Counted from the stretch's first letter, positions 53,441 through 61,866 are shown. The stretch: 64,000 bases of DNA from DASYXT01 sp035934555 (GCA_035934555.1 DASYXT010000096.1:1-64000); one strand, 5' to 3'. Notes: a model not told the origin generated them from the sequence alone. Made by a program: numbers and translations.

Positions 53441-54802
53441 TTACTGTTTACTGATTACTGCACACTGAACCAGCGCTTGGTCCAATCGTCCCAGCGCCCG
53501 TTCCTTGCCGAGAATGGCGAGCAAATGGTACAGACTCGGCCCGGCGGTTTTGCCACAGCACGCCAAGCGCGTCGGATGCACCAGCACACCGGGTTTGACC
53601 CCAAGTTCCTGCGCGACGGCTTTCAAGGTATTGCCGATGGGGTCCGGTTCGAAGGGTTCAAGCTGGGCCAGCGCGTCCCGCAGCCGAGCCAGGCGCGGCC
53701 GGTTTTCCGGTATGAAATCGCGCGTAACGGCTTCCGGATCATACTCCACTTGCTCTTTGAAATAGAAGCCCGCATACGCCGGCAGTTCACCGAAGAGCTT
53801 GAACTTGCCCTTGCAAGTATCGAGCGCAGCTTTGACATACGCGACCGGGTATTGGTTTGTGTCCAGACCGGCGCGAGCCAGCGCGTGCAGCGACAATTCG
53901 TAGAATCGGTCATCCTGCATCTCGCGGATGTACTCGCCGTTGAGCCAACTGAGCTTGGCCAAGTCGAATCGGGCGTTATGCCGCAGAATCTGTGGTAAAT
54001 CAAACAGCTCGAGCACCTCGCCCAGGGGCATTTTTTCCCGGTTGTTCTTCGGAGACCACCCCAGCAGGCACAGGTAATTGACCAGCGCCTCCGGCGCATA
54101 ACCCTCCTCCATATAGCTCGTCAGCGACGCGCCTTTGTCCCGCTTACTCATTTTGGTCCCGTCAATGTTCAGAATCAGCGGGATGTGCGCATATTTCGGC
54201 GGCTCGACTCCAAACGCGCGGAACAGCGCAATGTGTTTGGCCGTATTGCTGAGGTGGTCTTCGCCTCGGATGACATGGGTAATGTTCATTTCGAGGTCAT
54301 CGACCACATTCACCAGATGGAACACTGGCTGGCCGTCGGAACGAACAATGACGAAATCCGGGTCGGCTTGCTCGCGGTCGGTCAACTCGCGCCGCACATC
54401 GCCCACCACCAGGTCGGGAATGATAATCGCCTCGCGGCCCATCTTGAATTTAATCGCTCCTTCGTGCTCGTAAGCCAGCCCATGCGACAACAACGCCTCC
54501 ACTCGCCGCGTGTAGTTCTCCTTGCGCTGGCTCTGGAAGTAGGGGCCGTAATCCCCTTTGCTCGGCCCGGTGGCGTCGCTGCCCACCGGCCCCTCATCCC
54601 AGTCCAGCCCCAGCCAGCGCAGCCCATCGAGGATCACATTCACCGCCGCCTGCGTGTTCCGGGCCACATCCGTATCCTCGATCCGCAAAATAAAAGTGCC
54701 GCCCGTGTGCCGGGCGTATAGCCAATTGAACAAAGCCGTGCGGGCGCCCCCGATATGCAAGAACCCCGTCGGGCTCGGCGCAAAACGAACTCGTGCCTTC
54801 AT
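53441..54802 (-). CDS. gltX: Glutamate--tRNA ligase (shortened)
   Basis: The ATG at 54802 puts the class I signature at residues 9-19 (PSPTGFLHIGG); the frame continues upstream without homology. The 453-residue enzyme charges tRNA-Glu. It has RIEDTDVARN, the signature HVIRGEDHLSNT, LILNIDGTKMSKRDKG (KMSKS loop, about 217-221), SYMEEGYAPEALVNYLCLLGWS and a C-terminal anticodon-binding helical part. Between LSHGLAYEHEG and IKFKMGREA the segment that in most GluRS carries the C-x-C ... Y-D-x-x-C-R insertion (about 35 residues) is missing, which makes it shorter than usual. Otherwise the domains look intact, so I regard it as functional. Confidence 0.93.
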   Translation of the reverse strand: MKARVRFAPSPTGFLHIGGARTALFNWLYARHTGGTFILRIEDTDVARNTQAAVNVILDGLRWLGLDWDEGPVGSDATGPSKGDYGPYFQSQRKENYTRRVEALLSHGLAYEHEGAIKFKMGREAIIIPDLVVGDVRRELTDREQADPDFVIVRSDGQPVFHLVNVVDDLEMNITHVIRGEDHLSNTAKHIALFRAFGVEPPKYAHIPLILNIDGTKMSKRDKGASLTSYMEEGYAPEALVNYLCLLGWSPKNNREKMPLGEVLELFDLPQILRHNARFDLAKLSWLNGEYIREMQDDRFYELSLHALARAGLDTNQYPVAYVKAALDTCKGKFKLFGELPAYAGFYFKEQVEYDPEAVTRDFIPENRPRLARLRDALAQLEPFEPDPIGNTLKAVAQELGVKPGVLVHPTRLACCGKTAGPSLYHLLAILGKERALGRLDQALVQCAVISKQ

Positions 54803-54959
54803 GTTCCGCACAGTATGCCCCAGGCCCTCCTCAATCACCAGCCCTACCGAAGAGCGCGCGGACTCTCGTCGTTCAGGACCCGCCAAACAAACCCAAACAA
54901 GTTCTGTTCAACTCTGTTGAATTGCCGCGTCTGGAACGCCGTTTGCTCTACTCCGGACC

Positions 54960-55127
54960 ATGACAGCAATTTCCTTCACAAACGTTCTGGCTGAGGCCCT
55001 CATAGGGTGGATGGCAGCCATCGCACTCTCAGTGGTCGGCTACTTGTTCTGGCTCGAAATTCGCGAACTGCGCCGCAACCGCCGCATGGACGCTGAGCGC
55101 GTCCGCCTTGGCCTCCGCCGGGCTTAA
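54960..55127 (+). CDS. Small single-pass membrane protein (55 residues)
   Basis: An open frame from ATG 54960 to TAA 55127 encodes a 55-residue peptide with a single membrane segment (about residues 10-32, EALIGWMAAIALSVVGYLFW) followed by a charged tail (EIRELRRNRRMDAERVRLGL). The hydrophobic-then-basic pattern is what a real small membrane protein would show. A clear ribosome binding site is missing and no family is recognised, so the call is tentative. Confidence 0.45.
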   Translation: MTAISFTNVLAEALIGWMAAIALSVVGYLFWLEIRELRRNRRMDAERVRLGLRRA

Positions 55128-55555
55128 CCCAAATCCGAGCCCGCTCACTGGCACCAGACCAGTCGAGCCGCTTCGCCGGGCCCGTTTCAGGCCAGGCTGG
55201 CGTTTGTCTCGGCTGCGGCGGGGCCGTACGCCGCGTTGTCTCCCTTCTGGACACGAGCATTTGGTCCTCTGCCCGGCACAGAACAGTTCGTCGCACACGC
55301 GACACCCCCAGTCTGGCGAGGATTCTGCTCTCCCCTTCGCAAGGGGGTATGTGTGTAGCGGAGTGCGCCCGTCCCGGGCGCAGCAGTGTCCGAACCAAGG
55401 CCGGCGTTAGATGAGTCGTAGCCGCCAGTGTTGTTGGACATCGCTGCGCCCGGGACGGGCGCACTCCGCTAAAACAGATACGGAAGGGGAGAGGCCCGGG
55501 TGCTTCTTTTTCCCACGGTCCTCTGAATAAGCCCTTCGTTTCCTTCCGTGGCTTT
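55128..55555. other. Gene-free stretch with a large inverted repeat
   Basis: No supported gene lies in these 428 bases. Its main feature is the inverted repeat at 55356-55471. Confidence 0.5.
55356..55471. repeat. Perfect 29-bp inverted repeat with 58-base spacer
   Basis: The 29-base arm at 55356-55384 (starting TAGCGGAGTGCGCCC) has its exact reverse complement at 55443-55471. Pairing continues imperfectly inwards (AGTGTCC opposite GGACATC). The unit could fold as one long hairpin of about 116 bases. No transposase is inside it. It resembles a miniature inverted-repeat or REP-type element. Confidence 0.75.
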
Positions 55556-56560
55556 TCAGGTCTCTGTTCTCTCTGTTTCCTCCTGTTCGCCCTTAGTTAT
55601 CTCATCCAATTCTTGTAGCACCCGGCACAGCGCCTCGAGTCGCGGCGCCGCCACACCGGCTTGGCGCGCACGCCGTAATGGTTCAAGGAACAGCGCCTCC
55701 AATTCCAAGGCTTGCCGCCGTTCAAAATCGATCAATGTGGACGGTTTGTAGCCGCCCATGGTCCGCGTGCGCGCGATTTGCGTTTGCGCAAGGTCATCCG
55801 GCAGGTCGAACCCCAGCGCTCGCGCGCCCCGAATCACCTCCTCAATCAACTCCAGTACCAGCCGCGCCCAACCCGCATCCGCCAGCAGCCGGTCGGTCGT
55901 CAAACAGCCCGACAGCCCTCGGGCGTCCCCTTCCCAGCGCCCGCTCAACACCGCCTCCAACCCCGCCGCACTAGCCACACCCAACCCGTTGAAGGGAATG
56001 TTCCACGTCAGTTTTTCCCAATGCGCCCGCGCCAGATTGTCCGTCACCGAACAGGGCACACCCGCAGCACGCAACATCCCGGCGATGGTGTGCGTCCGCG
56101 GTTCCGGCCAGCCTTGAAATTCCCCCAAAATAACCTGCCCATGGTCAATGTGGTGCACCAGCCCCGGTTCGAGCCGGTTCAAACAAACAAAGCACAATCC
56201 GCCGAGGATTTGCCCGGGGGCGAACAACTCCGCCAATCGCTCTTCGTTGCCCAAGCCGTTCTGCAACGTCAGCACCGCGGTCCCCGCCCCCACCAGCGGC
56301 CTGAGCAACCGCGCGAACTGCTCGTTGGCCGTCGTCTTTAGCCCGATCAGCACCAAATCGCTTTGCCCGATCTGCTCCGGCGCCTGCGCGCACCGCGGCC
56401 GCACGCGAAAATCCCCTTGCCCGCTGCGCACCAAAAGCCCCTTGCGCCGGACCGCGTCGTAGTCGGACCGCAAGAGGAAATGCACCTCCTGGCCGGCGTG
56501 CGCCAGCTTCGCGCCATAAAAACTGCCGACAGCTCCGCAGCCGACCACGGCGATCTTCAC
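55556..56560 (-). CDS. panE: 2-dehydropantoate 2-reductase-family protein
   Basis: The 334-residue protein belongs to the ketopantoate reductase family, which reduces 2-dehydropantoate with NADPH for pantothenate and CoA synthesis. It starts with the Rossmann motif KIAVVGCGAVGSFYGAKLAHAG and has DLVLIGLKTT, LTLQNGLGNEERL, HWEKLTWNIPFN (catalytic Lys and Asn) and a C-terminal helical part (LGFDLPDDLAQTQIARTRTMGGYKPSTLIDFERRQALELE). Several related proteins in bacteria act on other substrates, so the symbol is given by family. A terminator-like hairpin lies before it on the minus strand. Confidence 0.85.
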   Translation of the reverse strand: MKIAVVGCGAVGSFYGAKLAHAGQEVHFLLRSDYDAVRRKGLLVRSGQGDFRVRPRCAQAPEQIGQSDLVLIGLKTTANEQFARLLRPLVGAGTAVLTLQNGLGNEERLAELFAPGQILGGLCFVCLNRLEPGLVHHIDHGQVILGEFQGWPEPRTHTIAGMLRAAGVPCSVTDNLARAHWEKLTWNIPFNGLGVASAAGLEAVLSGRWEGDARGLSGCLTTDRLLADAGWARLVLELIEEVIRGARALGFDLPDDLAQTQIARTRTMGGYKPSTLIDFERRQALELEALFLEPLRRARQAGVAAPRLEALCRVLQELDEITKGEQEETERTET

Positions 56561-56572
56561 GCGCCAATAAAA

Positions 56573-56601
56573 AAGGCACCCTGAGGACCTCAGAGTGCCT
56601 T
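56573..56601 (-). terminator. Bidirectional intrinsic terminator between HU and panE
   Basis: AAGGCACCCTGAGG and CCTCAGAGTGCCTT pair with one mismatch around a very short loop. A-run and T-run sequences flank both sides, so it can stop transcription of the HU gene on the minus strand. Confidence 0.8.
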
Positions 56602-56616
56602 CAGAAAAAAGGTGGC

Positions 56617-56913
56617 TTACTTCGCGCCCAGGATCGCGTCCTTAGCCGCTTTGGCGACCCGGAATTTCACAACGCGCTTGGCCGGAATCTTGATGGTCTG
56701 GCCCTTCTTCGGCCCGAATTGCATCGTCATCTCGCGCGCGGGACGGTTCACCAACACCAGCTTGCCCAACCCGGGCACCGTAAAGGTGTTCTTGGCCTGT
56801 TTGTATGCCAGCTCGGCGACCGTATCCAGCGCCTGCACCGCCTGCTTCTTGCTGATTCCGGCCTTCTCAGCCACGGTCGCCGCAATTTGGGACTTCGACA
56901 TTGCTTTTGCCAT
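56617..56913 (-). CDS. HU/IHF-family DNA-binding protein
   Basis: The 98-residue protein starts MAKAMSKSQIAATVAEKAGISKKQAVQALD and contains the HU/IHF core FTVPGLGKLVLVNRPAREM with the beta-arm and conserved R-P-A-R, and the terminal region KRVVKFRVAKAAKDAIL. It binds and bends DNA as a dimer and is a nucleoid component. The arm is replaced by M-Q-F-G-P-K-K-G-Q-T, similar to the variants seen in Verrucomicrobia and Planctomycetes. It is a single gene with its own terminator. Confidence 0.88.
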   Translation of the reverse strand: MAKAMSKSQIAATVAEKAGISKKQAVQALDTVAELAYKQAKNTFTVPGLGKLVLVNRPAREMTMQFGPKKGQTIKIPAKRVVKFRVAKAAKDAILGAK

Positions 56914-57071
56914 AATAATGTGGTGTGTGTTTTTGTTGTTAATTGGTAACTCAAGTCGTACGACTTGGCCGTATTAAAACCCTTCACTCCGCTCGCGCAA
57001 GTAGAAAATACTACTTTTTTCGAAGAAAAATGAAGTTTTTGGCCCTGCGCGCACCCCGGCCTTGACTTGAA

Positions 57072-58106
57072 ATGCTGATCGTCCAACATCGCACTGTGGC
57101 CGTTTTCACCATCCAGAATGAACTCCGCTACGAAGTTGTCCGCCAACTCTACGAGGGCGGCATGGGGATCGTGTACGAAGCCGAGCAACTCGGCGCTCAC
57201 GGCTTCGTCAAACGCGTCGCCATAAAAGTCATCCGCCAGAATTACGCCAACCAGAAGCAATTCATCGACAATTTTATCGGCGAGGCCAAGCTCGTCGCCG
57301 ACCTCATCCACACCAACATTTGCCAGACCTATCACCTGGCCGAAACCCAGGGCATGTACTTCATGGCGATGGAGTTGATCCGCGGCGCCAACCTGGAACA
57401 ATTCACCCTGCGCCTGGTTGATCGCCACCGCACCTTGCCCAAAGAACTCGCCGTCTTCATCGTCAGCCGCGTCGCCCGCGGCCTGGCCTACGCCCACGCC
57501 AAGACTGACAAAGACGGCCGCCCGCTCGGCATCGTCCATCGCGATGTCAGCTTTAAGAACATCATGATTGCCTTCGAAGGCGACGTGAAACTCACCGATT
57601 TCGGCATCGCTAAAGCCCGCGGTTTTCTCGTGGATAACGAAGGCGAAGTCGTCGCCGGCAAAGCTGATTATATGAGCCCGGAGCAGGCGAACTTTCAAAT
57701 CACCGACAAACGGTCGGATATTTTTTCCGCCGGGGTGGTGCTGGCGCACTTGCTGCTCGGGCGCAACCTGTTCAAAGGTCTCAATGCGGAGGACTCCCGG
57801 CAACGTATGATCAATATGCCCATACCGGATTTCCGCAAAATGGATAATCGGATCGATGACCGGCTCAACATCATCCTGCAGCGCGCGCTGTCTCGCAACC
57901 TTGACAACCGGTATCCTACCGCCGACGAGTTGCTGTATGACTTGGAGCACTACATTTATCACTCCGGTTACGGTCCAACCAACGAAACGATGGGAAAGTT
58001 CATGCGCGAACTTTTCGCCGAGCCTGCGCCCGGGCTGGCTGCCGACCGCGCCCGCTCCAGCGCAGACCTGCTCCAGCCAACCGCTCCACCCCATTCGGCA
58101 AAGTAA
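57072..58106 (+). CDS. Hanks-type serine/threonine protein kinase, soluble
   Basis: The 344-residue kinase has all key motifs: glycine loop EGGMGIVYEA, VAIKV with Lys52, helix C Glu71, HRDVSFKN (Asp158 and Asn163; the usual H-R-D-L-K-P-E-N is changed to V-S-F), DFG with Asp176, and activation segment GKADYMSPEQ. The C-lobe ends with RYPTADELLYDLEHYIY. The tail has no membrane segment and no extracellular domain, so it is a cytoplasmic kinase. It might phosphorylate FHA-bound partners, as in many bacteria, but the FHA gene at 5.5 kb is far away. A 60-base gap precedes the amidase gene. Confidence 0.9.
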   Translation: MLIVQHRTVAVFTIQNELRYEVVRQLYEGGMGIVYEAEQLGAHGFVKRVAIKVIRQNYANQKQFIDNFIGEAKLVADLIHTNICQTYHLAETQGMYFMAMELIRGANLEQFTLRLVDRHRTLPKELAVFIVSRVARGLAYAHAKTDKDGRPLGIVHRDVSFKNIMIAFEGDVKLTDFGIAKARGFLVDNEGEVVAGKADYMSPEQANFQITDKRSDIFSAGVVLAHLLLGRNLFKGLNAEDSRQRMINMPIPDFRKMDNRIDDRLNIILQRALSRNLDNRYPTADELLYDLEHYIYHSGYGPTNETMGKFMRELFAEPAPGLAADRARSSADLLQPTAPPHSAK

Positions 58107-58166
58107 GACCCCGGGCCCGGTCGGCTGCCCCCGCCGTCCGGCGGCCCATCACGGCTCAGTCCCCTT

Positions 58167-59060
58167 ATGAGCGCCTCTCCCGCTGAGAAAATTGTTAAGA
58201 TCGGTCTGCTGCAATCGGCCTGCTCACCGGACCCGGCGCTGAACCTGGAAAAGACGCTGGTTGCCGCCCAACACGCCGCCGACCAGGGCGCGCAAATCAT
58301 TTGCACCCAGGAACTGTTCCGGTCGCAGTACTTTTGCCAAACTGAAGACCACCGCTTTTTCGACCTGGCCGAACCGATTCCGGGCCCAACTACGGCCGCC
58401 TTTCAACAACTGGCGCGGCAGCGGCAACTGGTGCTCATCGTTTCGCTCTTCGAACGCCGCGCGCCCGGCCTTTACCACAACACCGCCGCGATCATCGACG
58501 CCGATGGTTCTTTGCTCGGGCTCTACCGCAAGATGCATATCCCCGATGACCCGCTTTATTACGAGAAGTTTTATTTCACCCCCGGGGACCTGGGTTTCCG
58601 CGCCTGGCAAACGCGTTATGGCAAAATTGGAGTATTGGTGTGTTGGGACCAATGGTATCCGGAAGCGGCGCGCCTTACCGCTCTGCAGGGAGCCGAGCTC
58701 CTTTTCTATCCCACCGCGATCGGCTGGCACCCCGCTGAAAAAAGCAGCGTGGGCGAGCAGCAACACACTGCCTGGGAGACTATCCAACGCGCACACGCCA
58801 TCGCCAATGGCTGCTATGTTGCTGCTCCCAATCGTGTCGGGCTCGAACAACTCGCAGGCGACGGCATCGAATTCTGGGGCCAAAGCTTCATCGCCGGCAC
58901 CTCCGGCGAAATTCTCGCCCGCGCCAGCAGCGACCGCGAGGAGCTGCTCGTTGTGCCTGTCGATCTCGCCAAAGTCGAGGTCACCCGCAGGCATTGGCCA
59001 TTCTTCCGGGACCGGCGCATCGACGCGTACGGCGACTTGACAAAACGGCTGGTAGATTGA
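58167..59060 (+). CDS. aguB: N-carbamoylputrescine amidohydrolase (AguB type)
   Basis: The 297-residue nitrilase-fold protein converts N-carbamoylputrescine to putrescine, CO2 and ammonia. The catalytic triad is seen as Glu49 (ICTQEL), Lys122 (YRKMHIPDDP) and Cys159 (VLVCWDQWYPE). The motifs FRSQYFCQ and EKFYFTPGD, and the tail VTRRHWPFFRDRRIDAYGDL, are those of AguB rather than of general amidases. Agmatine deiminase, the usual partner, is not in this stretch. The stop codon overlaps the TTG start of the next gene. Confidence 0.88.
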   Translation: MSASPAEKIVKIGLLQSACSPDPALNLEKTLVAAQHAADQGAQIICTQELFRSQYFCQTEDHRFFDLAEPIPGPTTAAFQQLARQRQLVLIVSLFERRAPGLYHNTAAIIDADGSLLGLYRKMHIPDDPLYYEKFYFTPGDLGFRAWQTRYGKIGVLVCWDQWYPEAARLTALQGAELLFYPTAIGWHPAEKSSVGEQQHTAWETIQRAHAIANGCYVAAPNRVGLEQLAGDGIEFWGQSFIAGTSGEILARASSDREELLVVPVDLAKVEVTRRHWPFFRDRRIDAYGDLTKRLVD

Positions 59061-59926
59061 ACGCACGCGCCATCTGGATCACCGGGGCCGGCGGCTTGAT
59101 TGGAAGCTGGTTGGTGAAAACCACGCCTCGATTCCTGCAAGCCACAACCCTCCGCGCCTTGACCCGTGCCCAGGTGGATCTAAGCGACTTCGCTGCGGTT
59201 GCCCGCGAATTCGCGCGGCAACCTCCGCAACTGGTGGTTCATTGCGCAGCGCTCAGCCGCAGCCCCGAATGCGAGCAGCAACCGTCTCTCGCCCGCAAAC
59301 TCAATGTGGACCTCACCGCCCTGCTCGCCGAACTCAGCGCCGCAATCCCGTTCGTCTTCTTCTCCTCGGACCTGGTCTTCGATGGACGCCAGGGCAATTA
59401 TGACGAAGCGGCTCCAGTCAATCCCTTGAGCGTGTATGGCGAGACCAAGGCCGTGGCCGAACAGATTGTCCTGCGTAATCCGCGCCACACCGTCGTGCGC
59501 ACTTCCTTGAATAGCGGAGTTTCGCCAAGCGGCGACCGCGGACTGGAAGAACAACTGCAGCGGAGCTGGGCCGCGGGGCGCCTCACGCGGCTTTTTGTTG
59601 ATGAATTTCGCTGCCCTATACCTGCCGAAGTAACGGCGCGCGCGATCTGGGAACTGGTCGCCCAATCGGCCACCGGCCTTTATCATCTGGCCGGGAGCGA
59701 GCGTCTGTCCCGCTGGCAAATCGGCCAACTCGTCGCGAGTCGTTGTCCCCACCTCAATCCCCAGCTTGAGCCCGCGTCCCTGAAGGATTATCAAGGCGCC
59801 CCTCGCCCGGCCGACAGCTCATTGAAATGCGCAAAAGTCCAATCCTTGCTCTCGTTTCAACTCCCCCGCTGGAGCGAGTGGCTGGCGTCGCACGCCGCTG
59901 CGCAACACGCGGGCGAACCTGCCTGA
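59057..59926 (+). CDS. RmlD-like NAD(P)-dependent sugar nucleotide reductase/epimerase
   Basis: TTG at 59057, overlapping the AguB stop (TTGA), is the likely start: the Rossmann motif IWITGAGGLIGSWLV then begins at residue 6, whereas the longer frame runs back into aguB. The 289-residue SDR has VVHCAALSRSPECEQQP, FVFFSSDLVFDG, NPLSVYGETKAVAE (Tyr/Lys pair), VVRTSLNSG and ATGLYHLAGSERLSRWQ, the pattern of dTDP-4-dehydrorhamnose reductase relatives. The exact substrate is not evident. It sits tightly between aguB and gluQ, so the three are probably one transcript. Confidence 0.82.
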   Translation: MNARAIWITGAGGLIGSWLVKTTPRFLQATTLRALTRAQVDLSDFAAVAREFARQPPQLVVHCAALSRSPECEQQPSLARKLNVDLTALLAELSAAIPFVFFSSDLVFDGRQGNYDEAAPVNPLSVYGETKAVAEQIVLRNPRHTVVRTSLNSGVSPSGDRGLEEQLQRSWAAGRLTRLFVDEFRCPIPAEVTARAIWELVAQSATGLYHLAGSERLSRWQIGQLVASRCPHLNPQLEPASLKDYQGAPRPADSSLKCAKVQSLLSFQLPRWSEWLASHAAAQHAGEPA

Positions 59927-59931
59927 CCGCG

Positions 59932-60819
59932 ATGCCAGGCGCCGAAGCAGCCGTCCATCCCGCTTCCGTAGCGAGCGACTATCGTGGTCGCCTGGCACCC
60001 TCACCCACCGGGTTCCTTCACCTCGGGCACGCCGCCACGTTCTGGACCGCCCAGCACCGCGCCCAAACCCATCACGGAATCCTGGTGCTGAGAAATGAAG
60101 ACTTGGATACCGCCCGCTGCCGCGCGAGCTTTGTCGAAGCCATGTTCGAGGACCTCCGTTGGTTCGGCTTGCGCTGGCAGGAAGGACCGGATTGTGGCGG
60201 ACCATTTGCCCCCTACTCACAAAGCCAGCGGATGACGCTTTATCGCGCCACCTTTGCGCAGTTGCGCCAGACCGGTTTGGTTTATCCCTGTACTTGTTCT
60301 CGCCGTGATGTACTTCAGGCCCTGGGCGCACCGCATGCGGGCGAAGAGGAACCGCTCTATCCAGGCACTTGCCGCCCTGGCCACGGCCATTCCGTCGCAC
60401 TTGGGCCAACCTCAGGTCCCCGCCCGGTCAATTGGCGTTTCCGCGTTCCGGACGGTGAAATCCTTTCGTTCACCGACGGATATTACGGCCGGCAAAAGTT
60501 CGTGGCCGGAACGGATTTTGGCGATTTTGTTGTCTGGCGACACGATGACACTCCCGCCTATCAACTCGCGGTCGTGGCGGACGACGCCGCGATGCGCATC
60601 ACAGAAGTTGTGCGTGGACAGGACCTGCTCAAATCGACCGCCCGCCAACTGCTCCTCTACCGTGCGTTGCGACTCCCTATTCCGGCATTTTATCATTGCC
60701 CTTTGATCACCGACGAATCCGGCGTCCGCCTGGCGAAACGCGACGCCGCGCTGAGCCTCCGTGCGCTGCGCGAACGAGGGGTGACACCTGAAGCTGCTCG
60801 AAAGGCGCGCGGACTTTAG
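59932..60819 (+). CDS. gluQ: Glutamyl-Q tRNA(Asp) synthetase
   Basis: From ATG 59932 the 295-residue product resembles the catalytic half of GluRS and lacks the anticodon-binding domain, as GluQ-RS does. It attaches glutamate to queuosine in tRNA-Asp. Signatures are RLAPSPTGFLHLGHAATF, RNEDLDTARC, the zinc-binding C-T-C ... Y-P-G-T-C (YPCTCSRRDV and YPGTCR), EVVRGQDLLKSTARQ and GVRLAKRDAALSL (replacing KMSKS). The stop codon TAG lies inside a REP-type palindrome, so the final residues RGL derive from it. Confidence 0.9.
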   Translation: MPGAEAAVHPASVASDYRGRLAPSPTGFLHLGHAATFWTAQHRAQTHHGILVLRNEDLDTARCRASFVEAMFEDLRWFGLRWQEGPDCGGPFAPYSQSQRMTLYRATFAQLRQTGLVYPCTCSRRDVLQALGAPHAGEEEPLYPGTCRPGHGHSVALGPTSGPRPVNWRFRVPDGEILSFTDGYYGRQKFVAGTDFGDFVVWRHDDTPAYQLAVVADDAAMRITEVVRGQDLLKSTARQLLLYRALRLPIPAFYHCPLITDESGVRLAKRDAALSLRALRERGVTPEAARKARGL

Positions 60820-60824
60820 TCCGC
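60809..60824. repeat. REP-type palindrome containing the gluQ stop codon
   Basis: GCGGACT (60809-60815), TT, AGTCCGC (60818-60824). The TAG at 60817-60819 ends gluQ. Confidence 0.7.
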
Positions 60825-61002
60825 AGCAACAATGAAAGGGAAAGTGGGCTCTGTCATGGGTCGCACGCGGTCGGGCGTTTGGTCCAATGCCCAATGTCAC
60901 ATCATACTGAAAGGCTTTCCGCTTGTGTTTGCTCCGCATTCCGGTTTACTCGCTCAAGAACGATGTCGGTCCCGAACCTCATCACCAAACCTAAACCCTC
61001 CT

Positions 61003-61860
61003 ATGTTAACGTCCTCCTGCCCCGAACAAACGCGTCGTGAGTTCCTCCGTCACAGTGCTTTGGCCGCTGCCGGAACCGCCATGGCATTTAACCTTGGCAG
61101 CGCCGCCGCCGCGGCCGAGCGCACCAAAATCCCCGTCGGCGTGCAACTTTATTCACTGCGGGAACAATGCAAGACGGATTTGGCGGGCATGCTGACCGCG
61201 GTCGGTAAGATTGGTTATAAAGGCGTCGAATTCGCTGGTTATCACAACCACAGCGCGAAGGAATTGCGGCAGATGCTCGATGACAACGGCTTGGTCGCCT
61301 GCGGTACCCACACGCCTTACGAATCCGTGCTGGAGGACAAGCTCAAGGAAACCGTCGAGTTCAACCACACCATCGGCAATAAGTTCCTGATCGTCCCCTG
61401 GAGGACCGGCAAGTCCCAGGCCGAATGGCTCGAGAAGGCCAGCCTGTTCAATACGCTCGCTGAGAAACTCAAGCCGGAGGGGATGTGGATTGGCTACCAC
61501 GCGCATTCCCATGATTTCGAGAAATTTGACGGTGTCTCTGCGTGGGACCTGTTTTTTGGCAACACCAAAACGGACGTGATCATGCAATTGGACACCAGCA
61601 ATTGTTGTGAGGGGGGCGCCGACCCTGTTGCGGTCCTGCACAAGTATCCGGGCCGCGCCCGCAGCATTCATATCAAAGCGTATGGCGCGGGCCCCGAGGC
61701 CGTTATTGGCGAGGACAAAGTGAACTGGCCGGAAGTCTTTGCCTGGTGTGAAACCAAAGGTGGAACGCAATGGTACGTCCTGGAACATGAGACCAGCAAA
61801 GACCCGCTCGGCACCGTAAAGAGAAGCTTTGCCGCCCTCCAGCGGCTCGGGAAGGTCTGA
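61003..61860 (+). CDS. Tat-exported sugar phosphate isomerase/epimerase-like TIM barrel
   Basis: From ATG 61003 the 285-residue protein starts with a twin-arginine signal (TRREFLRHSALAAAGTAMAF...AAAAAER). It continues with the xylose isomerase-like TIM-barrel family pattern: VGVQLYSLREQCKTD, GYKGVEFAGY, LVACGTHTPYESV, GYHAHSHDFEKFDG, VIMQLDTSNC, IHIKAYG and WYVLEHETSKDP. Metal ligands are likely among the conserved Glu/Asp/His in these strands. Such proteins are frequent in Planctomycetes and Verrucomicrobia and usually act in periplasmic sugar turnover; the substrate is unknown. Confidence 0.85.
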   Translation: MLTSSCPEQTRREFLRHSALAAAGTAMAFNLGSAAAAAERTKIPVGVQLYSLREQCKTDLAGMLTAVGKIGYKGVEFAGYHNHSAKELRQMLDDNGLVACGTHTPYESVLEDKLKETVEFNHTIGNKFLIVPWRTGKSQAEWLEKASLFNTLAEKLKPEGMWIGYHAHSHDFEKFDGVSAWDLFFGNTKTDVIMQLDTSNCCEGGADPVAVLHKYPGRARSIHIKAYGAGPEAVIGEDKVNWPEVFAWCETKGGTQWYVLEHETSKDPLGTVKRSFAALQRLGKV

Positions 61861-61866
61861 ACGCCG

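Noticed and set aside
56748..58094. 448-codon minus-strand frame opposite the kinase that runs into the HU gene
   Set aside because: It is a shadow of the kinase gene and has no sensible domain.
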